From CAIZWU01 sp942492905 (GTDB lineage Bacteria > Verrucomicrobiota > Verrucomicrobiia > Verrucomicrobiales > V1-33): a stretch of DNA of 64,000 nt. The notes beneath the pieces were generated by a model, which saw nothing but the letters and a program-made list of their open reading frames with translations, searched no databases and was not told the origin of the DNA. The stretch's first letter is position 1, and every line of letters starts with the position of its first letter. The DNA lies in contig OW818657.1 of the NCBI GenBank assembly GCA_942492905.1, positions 3,224,001-3,288,000 of the forward strand, given 5' to 3'. Both the position numbers and the translations under genes were made by a program. Of this stretch, positions 33,742 through 40,797 are shown piece after piece.

Positions 33742-34572
33742 TCAGGCTTGGCCTTTGATGGGACGGGCGGGCTGATCCGGCTTCCGGGAGGAGCTCCCTA
33801 AGATCAGGCCACCGAGGCCGAGGCTCAGGAGGATGGCGGTGGAGCCGCCATCCGGCACCGCAAAACCGGTGAGAGAGGGGCTGGCGCCGGCATAATAAAT
33901 CATGTCCTGTTTCTTCACCACGGAGTCATTCTGGAATTTAGTGTTATTCAGCACCCAGACTCCATACTGACCGGCCGCGGCATTGGCCTGGGCGGCGGCG
34001 TATCCCCCGAATTCGAGGGCTGCGGCCTCGAAGAAAGGATTGCTGCCGGCCGCAGGATCGCTGATCTCGTCTTCCAATGCCCAGATCGCATTCTGCAGGA
34101 AACCAGCCATTATTTTGCGGTCTGCGGCTGTAAAATAGTTCGCGAGGACCCCTTGGGCAAATTGGGAATACAGCCAGGTGGTGCCGAGCGAGAGCGGGTC
34201 GCCGCCCTGACTTCCTGTGCCATGTTGATTGGACACCCCCCCCAGCATGGCTTGATCATTGACGGTGTAGGAGACGCCGGCGCCGCCGAGCCATTCGTTC
34301 CACTCCAGACAGAAACTTTGGAAGCTATCGGAGACGCCTCCCTGGTTTTTGGCGAGACTGTGGTAGGCGGCGTTGCTGACGGGGCCGCTGTCCGTCTGAA
34401 AATAGAATTCGCCCCCGAGGCCCGATTGGAAACCGTCGGCGGTGTACCAGTTGTTGGCGGTGCCTGATTGATTCAAAGGGGTTGCCGAGGCCACGGAGAC
34501 AAAAGCAGGGCAGAGGGCCAAGCTGGCCAAGATCGTGGCAGAAATTGGGTTTTTAGAATACACGGATTTCAT
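33742..34572 (-). CDS. VPDGG-CTERM surface protein with thioester-domain-like features
   Basis: A 276-residue exported protein from the ATG at 34572 (signal peptide ISATILASLALCPAFVSVASA). The body contains SFQSFCLEWNEW (C88) and, about 70 residues on, FLQNAIWALEDE (Q160). A cysteine in an FC-x-E context followed by Q-x-AIW is the pattern of Cys-Gln thioester domains in bacterial surface proteins, which can bind covalently to targets. The C-terminus is AVPDGGSTAILLSLGLGG plus a long tail (SSSRKPDQPARPIKGQA). A sigma-54 promoter lies 68 bp upstream. The thioester is inferred from motif only. Confidence 0.78.
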   Translation of the reverse strand: MKSVYSKNPISATILASLALCPAFVSVASATPLNQSGTANNWYTADGFQSGLGGEFYFQTDSGPVSNAAYHSLAKNQGGVSDSFQSFCLEWNEWLGGAGVSYTVNDQAMLGGVSNQHGTGSQGGDPLSLGTTWLYSQFAQGVLANYFTAADRKIMAGFLQNAIWALEDEISDPAAGSNPFFEAAALEFGGYAAAQANAAAGQYGVWVLNNTKFQNDSVVKKQDMIYYAGASPSLTGFAVPDGGSTAILLSLGLGGLILGSSSRKPDQPARPIKGQA

Positions 34573-34640
34573 GGTATTGTAAATCAATTGGATTGGGTTG
34601 ATTTATTACGAAAGATCTTAATCTTCACTGTAATTGTAAC

Positions 34641-34657
34641 AGCACGCAATGTGCCAC
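34641..34657 (-). promoter_or_regulatory. Sigma-54 promoter of the thioester-like VPDGG gene
   Basis: Minus strand GTGGCACATTGCGTGCT: full TGGCAC at -24, 10 bp, GC at -12. Confidence 0.78.
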
Positions 34658-34767
34658 CTCGCTTTTACGGTAAATCAAAAAGAACGCTAATGTCTTCATT
34701 GTCAGGTGCTTGTACTGATTTTACTTTTTCACAGTAAGAGTCTTGAATTTGCGGATTTTCTTGAATT

Positions 34768-34784
34768 TGTCAAATTTTCCGACA
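34768..34784 (-). promoter_or_regulatory. Candidate PrsR enhancer site
   Basis: TGTCAAATTTTCCGACA on the plus strand, TTGTC/GACAA ends when one base is added on each side; centred 121 bp from the -24 GG of the minus-strand promoter. Confidence 0.6.
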
Positions 34785-35218
34785 ACTACGGAATAGCCCG
34801 CAAAGTTCTGAGATTCGAGACGGGAGCGGTTGGAGTTGGTGGATGGAGAACCGGATGCAGTCGTGAGGGCTGGTATGTGCGTTGGGACCAAATCAGATCA
34901 GCGACCGGTGCTCAGAAAAACCAGGCACTACTATAAGAGATGGGAAAATCCCCCAGACCCTCCCTAGGCGGGGTGAGGCTCGGGAATCACGGACCTCCCA
35001 GGAATTGATTGAAAATAAACCAAGTCTCCGGATCCTCCCGCTGGTGCCGCATCAACGCAGATGGGGAGCCGTGGAATGGAGGGGGTATGCGAATCCATGA
35101 TTATCATCTGCGCTGTCTGATTGCTTGGAAGGAAGCCAGTTCCTTGCGGGATGAAATCCGCATCTCAAGCTGGGAAGGAACGAGTTGATTTTGGTCATCC
35201 AACGGGAGGTTTTGCGAC

Positions 35219-35235
35219 CGTCGGAATTTCTTACA
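35219..35235 (+). promoter_or_regulatory. Candidate PrsR enhancer site
   Basis: Minus strand reads TGTAAGAAATTCCGACG, the closest to a palindrome of the four. It is centred 219 bp before the -24 GG of the promoter at 35444, farther than the others; it could also act with the site at 34768. Confidence 0.5.
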
Positions 35236-35443
35236 CCTGCTTGAATTGTGCTTAATCCATTGAATAAGAGGGATTTAACGTAAAATCAGGTATCCTGGGG
35301 AAAGAAAGGGGTCGGGATTCTTTCCAGGATCGGGGCCAATTGAATCTGTTCCACGGGTGTTCAAAAAATCTCCTGAAAAAATTCACTTCTTAATACGTTG
35401 ATTACAAGTGCGTTACGGCGATATAAATATTTGCTTTTTAAGA

Positions 35444-35460
35444 TTGGCCTGGGGTTTGCT
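35444..35460 (+). promoter_or_regulatory. Sigma-54 promoter of the DUF4114 VPDGG-CTERM gene
   Basis: TTGGCCTGGGGTTTGCT: GG (35446-35447), 10 bp, GC (35458-35459). Predicted transcription start near 35471 excludes the upstream ATG at 35472 as a practical start and supports 35523. Confidence 0.75.
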
Positions 35461-35522
35461 CTGACATCCATATGAGGCAGATACGCTGCCGAAAACAGAA
35501 ACCTAAAACGGGACTCAAAAAC

Positions 35523-36275
35523 ATGAAAAAAACATTACTCACAACGGTGGCGTTTGGTGCGCTGCTCTTAAATCAGGCCTTCGCCAGCCCTATCGGCGGA
35601 TTTGGTGACGGCGGAGCCGCGCTGCAAACGGCACTCAACTCCATCACTACTGCCCCGCTCAACGCCAGCAGTGTGAACGTGAACACGGACGATTTGTCCG
35701 ACTCCCAGGATTCCTACTGGGGAGTTGGTGGTTCAGGTGGATCGATCTCGACCATCCTGATCGAGCTCGCTGGTTTTGCCGGGACCAACAAATTTGGGGT
35801 CTACGACCGCGCCGATTCTTCAAAGAAGGTCCAGTTGTTCGATGGCGCCGCCGCGCCGGGTCAGCAGGCGTTGCTGTCGATTCTTGCGAACGGAAGCGTA
35901 ATCGTGAACTTTGCTGCCACAGGTGTGACGTTCGCTGCCAACGCTTTTGGTTTCTATCTGGACTCGTCCGCTGAGGCGGCGGGAGGGGTGTTTCACTCCG
36001 ACACCTCTCTGAATGCTGATCAGACCGATCACATGGTGGCATATCAAGGTGAAGGCGATACCATCCAAGTTCCTCCCTTTGCAGCTGGTATATGGACTGC
36101 CAATGAATATGCCCTCGCTTGGGAAGACTTGGCTGGTGGTGGCGACCGTAACTTCACTGACTTCGTAGTCCTTGTCGAAAGCGTCAGCCCCGTGCCGGAT
36201 GGTGGCGCAACCGTTGCGATGTTCGGTTTGTCGATGCTCGGCCTGGGTGCCGTGCGCCGTAAGCTGAAAGCATAA
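35523..36275 (+). CDS. DUF4114-like secreted protein with VPDGG-CTERM sorting signal
   Basis: A 250-residue exported protein starting MKKTLLTTVAFGALLLNQAFA, a textbook signal peptide. The middle (STILIELAGFAGTNKFGVYD) and the segment TANEYALAWEDLAGGGDRNF with TDFVVLVE identify a DUF4114-type domain, whose acidic GD-N-DF-D loop usually suggests calcium binding. The end is VPDGGATVAMFGLSMLGLGA followed by VRRKLKA, the exosortase substrate signature and closely similar to that of the anchor-L protein. It has its own sigma-54 promoter and two hairpins after the stop. Confidence 0.88.
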   Translation: MKKTLLTTVAFGALLLNQAFASPIGGFGDGGAALQTALNSITTAPLNASSVNVNTDDLSDSQDSYWGVGGSGGSISTILIELAGFAGTNKFGVYDRADSSKKVQLFDGAAAPGQQALLSILANGSVIVNFAATGVTFAANAFGFYLDSSAEAAGGVFHSDTSLNADQTDHMVAYQGEGDTIQVPPFAAGIWTANEYALAWEDLAGGGDRNFTDFVVLVESVSPVPDGGATVAMFGLSMLGLGAVRRKLKA

Positions 36276-36280
36276 TCCTC

Positions 36281-36303
36281 AAAGAATCAGCGATTCTTTT
36301 ATT
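36281..36303 (+). terminator. Terminator directly after the DUF4114 gene
   Basis: AAAGAATC and GATTCTTT, an 8-bp stem with a 3-nt loop, then T-rich text, 6 bp after the stop. Confidence 0.6.
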
Positions 36304-36308
36304 CCAGG

Positions 36309-36337
36309 AAGGGCAGGGGTGTTATACCTCTGCCCTT
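36309..36337 (+). terminator. Second terminator after the DUF4114 gene
   Basis: AAGGGCAGGGGT and ACCTCTGCCCTT pair over 12 bp with one G-T, followed by CTTCGTTTTC. The CAGGGGT stem resembles the one at 30213. Confidence 0.7.
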
Positions 36338-37277
36338 CTTCGTTTTCTGATCGAAAACAATCTTTGCCGGATGTTGTGATTTCCGGTAGTGCGGTATCGC
36401 AGGAAGGTTCTCCAGCTTGTCAGGGGTTTCCAGATGGGGGAACCCGTTTTTGTCACATCGGAGCGTAGGCGGGTGAGAAGCGCCCGCTCCATTCAACCAC
36501 AGGAGAGGTGCGTTTGCAAAACGTCCCTGGCGGTGGGAGTAGCGGGAGAACTGGACGCGGTCAGCCATCATGACTATGCTGCAGTTGCCCAATCGGGGGG
36601 GGCGGGACCAATTTGAAACCAACCGGGACAATCGCGGGCATCGGTCCGGCAAAGACGGGAGGGATCGACCGGTTTTGGACCTTGGCCCCGGAGGGTGGGG
36701 GAGCCATGCGTCACGAACGAATCAACCACAGGAGGGCGGAGTGGATCATTGGCAACGGATTCAGGCGCGGCGTGCGGTTTCGCTGGGGGCGGCGGGATGT
36801 GGATAGTGGGAGGGCGCGTGGCAATGGGAAGCGTAGCGCGGAGCATGAGACGGTTGGATGGGAGATGCGCATGACTCTACCGCAGCCGGATCTTGTCTCA
36901 AAGCACCGACGACGCAGCGTATCGGTTCGAAGTCTTTGAGAAAATGAACTTCCCAAGAGCTCGCCCCGAAGCCCAATTGGCTGCGGCACCCCACACCCGG
37001 GCCGGTCCGGCCGATGGGCCTACCGTGCCCGGGAAGTTGATTGCGGCACTTCAATTGGTGCCTTCGGCCCCATGCCCCCAGCCAAGGACTGTCTCAAACC
37101 ACTCCGATTCCTCGTGGTTCGTGGTCTCAAATGGGTTCGTCCCTGCTCCACGGGTGGTCTGCGACCACGCATTCTACGATCCCATGGGGCAACTGCACCC
37201 GGGGGTTGGAATCAGTGTGCCAAAAACCCGGACCGGGCTATATCCGGTCCGGTTTTGGGAAGGCTCTGGAGCGCGGA

Positions 37278-40200
37278 CTACGGAGCCGGTTTATCCGCGG
37301 CTTCGATTTTAGCGAGGGACTCCTGGGCCTGCTGCTTGAGCGCTTCCGGAAGACCAGCCATTCCCACAGCCCGCTTCAGGGTCGTCACGCCGTCGTCCTT
37401 CTGCCCGGCTCCCAGCTGGGAGGTGCCGAGATAGAACAGACCTTCGGCGTCGAGGGGGGCTTTGGTATCGCTTTCCTTGAGCAGCCGGATGGCCGGTTCG
37501 AAGCTATCCTTCCGGCAGTGGATGATCCCGAGGGTGCGGGCGGGAACGGGATCCTCAGGCAAGGCTTGGCGGGTTTTTTCGGCCAAGGTCTGCGCCTCGT
37601 CGAGGCGTCCTTCCTGAGTAGCGAGCAGGACGGCGAGTTGTTTCCACACGGGCACAAACTCCGGCTGTTTTTTCAGGAGCTGTTCGAGGGACGAGAGGGC
37701 ATCGCTGGTTTTTCCTTCCTGCAGCAACAGGCTGGCCTGAGTCATCAGGGCGGGCAGGTCATCCGGATTTTCCTTCAGGGCCTCCGCAGCGACGGCCGCC
37801 GTGGCAGGGGTTGGTTCCCCGGTCAGGGTGAGGAAACGCTGGGCAGCAGCTTTTTCCGGACTTTCGCCGGGGGAGGCCGTGATCTCCTGCATGAGACGGC
37901 GGGCCTGATCCATTTTACCAGTGCCGTAGGCGGCACTGGCCAGTTTTGCTTTTAAGGCGGGATCGTCCTTGCTGGCTGATTGGGCCTCCTGCAGGAGGGT
38001 GCCGGCATATCGGAAATCACCCTGTTGGAGCACGGCCTCTCCCAAGGCCCTCGCGGCGGCCGGATTCCGGCCATCAAGGGCACGGGCCCGTTTAGCGAAG
38101 TCGGTAGCCTGCTCAGCATTGGCCAAAGGGCCGGCGTGGAGCCGGGAGAGGGCAAGGAGCGCTTCCACAAGGCCGGCATTGCCTTCGAGGGCTTTTTGAT
38201 AGCTGGCGGCGGCTTCCTTGAATTGTCCTGCGGACTCCTGGAGTTGGGCCAGGCGGATCCGGGCGGTGACGTCGCCCGGGGTATCCTTGAGGCGCTGGGT
38301 GAGGGATTCGATGGTGGCGCCCTTCTCGGCGGCGCCATCGCCCGTCAACTGCCCGAGGTATTCCTTCGCCTGTTCAATTCCGGGAAACGGTTGTTTGGCG
38401 GCGACAGCTTTTTCCAAAGCGGTGCGGGCGGTTTCCTTTTGTCCCTGCATGTAACGGGCCATGCCCAGATGGTATTGGATTTCTGCATTGTCCGGGATTT
38501 TTGCGGCGGCCTCTTCTGTAAGAAGCAAGGCCTGGGCATAATCCTTCCTCTGGAAAAGAATCCATCCCAGAGTGTCTGCAATGGCGGGATTGTCAGGTTG
38601 GGCGGTGCGGGCCCGGGCAGCCATTTCCTGGGCCTTCACGAGATCGTTGAGGGGGCCCGCATAGAGATAGGCCAGATTATTCAAGGCGGTTACCATGTTG
38701 GGATCATCACGGAGAACCTGCTCGTAGGCCGCCGCCTGCTTTTCGACATTGTTGCTTTGCTGATACAGCAGGGCGAGGATCAGGCGTTGGGGGGTGCTTT
38801 TGGGTTTTTGTTCCAGATAAGCTTCCAGCCGTGTAATCACCTCGGCCGTGCGGCCTTGTTTCAAGTAACCGTCGAGCAGAAGATTGTAGATGGTGAGGGA
38901 ATCAGGATTGATGGCCAGTGCTTTCAGCAGCACTTTTTCAGCATCGTCCCATTTTTCCTCGGTGGTGAAAATCTTGCCCTCCAAGTAGAGAGGAGATGAG
39001 TCGCCTGGATGGTGCCCGGCCTGTTCCTGGGCGCGGCGGTGAGCCGAGGCAAAGTTCCCGCGGGCCATATCAATGCCCACCAATTCAAAAGCGATGGCCT
39101 GATCCTTGGGGGCGAGTGCCTGAGCCTTTTCCAAAGGAATGAGGGCCTCGGCATCCTTGCCCTGCTGGCGGAGAACCATGCCCAGGAGAAACTGTGGTGT
39201 CGGATCATTGGGCATCCGCCCGGCTTGTTTCCTGAAAATGCCTGCGGCATCGTCAAAGCGGCCCTGCGCTTTGTAGGCACCCGCGAGCAGCGTTTCCACT
39301 TCCTGAAGGCGGGCTTGGGGAAGACCTGGTTGCCGCTGCAGGAAGGCCTCCAGCGCATTGGATCCGGCGCTGGCGGCGCCGTTTTTGATGCTCATTTGAG
39401 CCTGGAGCAAATTTGCCTCCAGGTTATCCGGCACCGCCCGCAGGATTTCATCAAGGGTTGCCGCTGCTCTGATGAAATCGCTATTCGCAACGTAGCTGCG
39501 GGCGAGGGACATTTTTACCCCAAGGTGTCCTCTGTAAATCCGACTCATTTCCTCCAGCTCCTTGGTGGCGTCCCCGGGTTTACCGTCTGACTGGAGCACG
39601 GTGGACCGGAGCAACCGGGCCTCGGGATTGGTGGCATCCCGGCTGAGAACTTCATTCAACATCGCGAGTGCTCCTTTTGCGTCTTTGGAAGGCAGGGTCA
39701 GTTCAGCGAGCATCGTCCATGCGGGCAGGTAGTACCGGGAGGATTCGGTGATCTTCCTGACCATGCTGACCGCTTCCTCGGTTTTTCCCGCCCGGGCAAG
39801 AGCCCGGGCGTAGAGCAGGCGGCCTGGGGACTGGTCAGATGAAATCTCTGACGCTTTTTTCAGGGATTCGAGCATGGCCGCCGGGTCTTTTTTAGCCTCA
39901 TAGTATTTGGCGAGGGCCAGATGAACCGTATCCAATTGAGGGTCGATGGCCAAGGCCATATCAAGCGAGGATTTGGCTGCTGGAAGATCGCCCTTGAGAC
40001 CGGCAATAAAAGCGGAAGCAAGGTGGAAGTGCGGGCTTTTTTCATGATCGAATGCCTCCAGACGTTCGATCACCTCATCAATTTGTTCCGGAGCGAAGCT
40101 GGTATTGGCCAGAAGCAGGATGGCTTCACCGTCCTTGGGGTTTTTTTGCAGAAGCGTGAGAGCTGCGGTTCTGGCGAGGGCATACTGATTGGTGGCGAGC

Positions 40201-40526
40201 AGTGCTTTCGCCAGGGCATGCCGCAACGTGACATCGTCAGGATCCATTTCGCACGCTTTGGCGAGAAATACCGAGGCCTGAACATTGGCACCCATTTCTG
40301 CCCAAATGAGGCCCAGTTGCCGTATTGCCCGGGCATTCATCGGTTCGGCCCGGAGGGCCTTGAGGTATTCAAGCCGCGCTTCATCGAAAGCCTTGGCTTC
40401 GAAGTGTTTGTCTGCGCGGGACAGGATCCGGTCTGGATTCGAACTGGCGGCCCGGACTGCGAAAAGCGCTCCCGCAGCCACGATTACCCCTGTCAGAACA
40501 ATCAATAGTGTTTTTTTCTTACTCAT
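37278..40526 (-). CDS. prsT: PrsT-type TPR protein of exosortase systems
   Basis: A 1082-residue protein consisting of an N-terminal membrane anchor (KKTLLIVLTGVIVAAGALFAV) and some two dozen tetratricopeptide repeats (for example PMNARAIRQLGLIWAEMG, PNMVTALNNLAYLYAGP, NPAIADTLGWILFQRKDYAQAL). Size, anchor and the opening SNPDRILSRADKHFEAKAFDEARLEYLKAL are those of PrsT, a large TPR protein found with PrsK/PrsR and exosortase genes. It probably scaffolds polymer or protein export in the periplasm. The start at 40526 is chosen over the frame's first ATG (40595), which would add 23 residues ahead of the anchor. The gene is separated from xrtC by 20 kb. Confidence 0.85.
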   Translation of the reverse strand: MSKKKTLLIVLTGVIVAAGALFAVRAASSNPDRILSRADKHFEAKAFDEARLEYLKALRAEPMNARAIRQLGLIWAEMGANVQASVFLAKACEMDPDDVTLRHALAKALLATNQYALARTAALTLLQKNPKDGEAILLLANTSFAPEQIDEVIERLEAFDHEKSPHFHLASAFIAGLKGDLPAAKSSLDMALAIDPQLDTVHLALAKYYEAKKDPAAMLESLKKASEISSDQSPGRLLYARALARAGKTEEAVSMVRKITESSRYYLPAWTMLAELTLPSKDAKGALAMLNEVLSRDATNPEARLLRSTVLQSDGKPGDATKELEEMSRIYRGHLGVKMSLARSYVANSDFIRAAATLDEILRAVPDNLEANLLQAQMSIKNGAASAGSNALEAFLQRQPGLPQARLQEVETLLAGAYKAQGRFDDAAGIFRKQAGRMPNDPTPQFLLGMVLRQQGKDAEALIPLEKAQALAPKDQAIAFELVGIDMARGNFASAHRRAQEQAGHHPGDSSPLYLEGKIFTTEEKWDDAEKVLLKALAINPDSLTIYNLLLDGYLKQGRTAEVITRLEAYLEQKPKSTPQRLILALLYQQSNNVEKQAAAYEQVLRDDPNMVTALNNLAYLYAGPLNDLVKAQEMAARARTAQPDNPAIADTLGWILFQRKDYAQALLLTEEAAAKIPDNAEIQYHLGMARYMQGQKETARTALEKAVAAKQPFPGIEQAKEYLGQLTGDGAAEKGATIESLTQRLKDTPGDVTARIRLAQLQESAGQFKEAAASYQKALEGNAGLVEALLALSRLHAGPLANAEQATDFAKRARALDGRNPAAARALGEAVLQQGDFRYAGTLLQEAQSASKDDPALKAKLASAAYGTGKMDQARRLMQEITASPGESPEKAAAQRFLTLTGEPTPATAAVAAEALKENPDDLPALMTQASLLLQEGKTSDALSSLEQLLKKQPEFVPVWKQLAVLLATQEGRLDEAQTLAEKTRQALPEDPVPARTLGIIHCRKDSFEPAIRLLKESDTKAPLDAEGLFYLGTSQLGAGQKDDGVTTLKRAVGMAGLPEALKQQAQESLAKIEAADKPAP

Positions 40527-40797
40527 AATAAATTGCGGGCGGGCGGGATACATTCTGATTTGAAAAACTATAACCCCGCTTGATAGCAGCCGCAACGGAT
40601 TTTCGTCTTCCTGAAGGCCCCCGGTGCTCCGTTATTATGGTGCGGAATGGGAAAGGGGGCATTCAAATCACATCAAATTTTCCGTGAAAATCGGCGTGGA
40701 GGGAGTAGATTGATAAACTTGAGACAGGATTTTGGCTCCATGGCTTCCCTTTCACTCTGCGCCGCCCACTGATCTCCCGAAACCTCCCCAGGACTCC

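Larger units (their letters stand above)
34573..35522. other. Divergent regulatory region between two VPDGG-CTERM genes
   Basis: Holds two sigma-54 promoters (34641-34657 minus, 35444-35460 plus) and two enhancer-like sites (34768-34784, 35219-35235), plus a hairpin at 35292-35330 (ATCCTGG/CCAGGAT with AAAGAA/TTCTTT). No gene seen in the 950 bp. Confidence 0.65.
36276..37277. other. 1-kb gene-free repeat mosaic
   Basis: After two terminator hairpins it holds scrambled fragments of the families seen elsewhere: GGGACCAATTTGAAACCAACCGGGAC (about 36602-36630), GTAGCGCGGAGCATGAG (36832-36848), GCGGCACTTCAATTGGTGCC (37043-37062), TGGTCTGCGACCAC (37151-37164). Small open frames here read repeat sequence. 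No gene supported. Confidence 0.6.
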
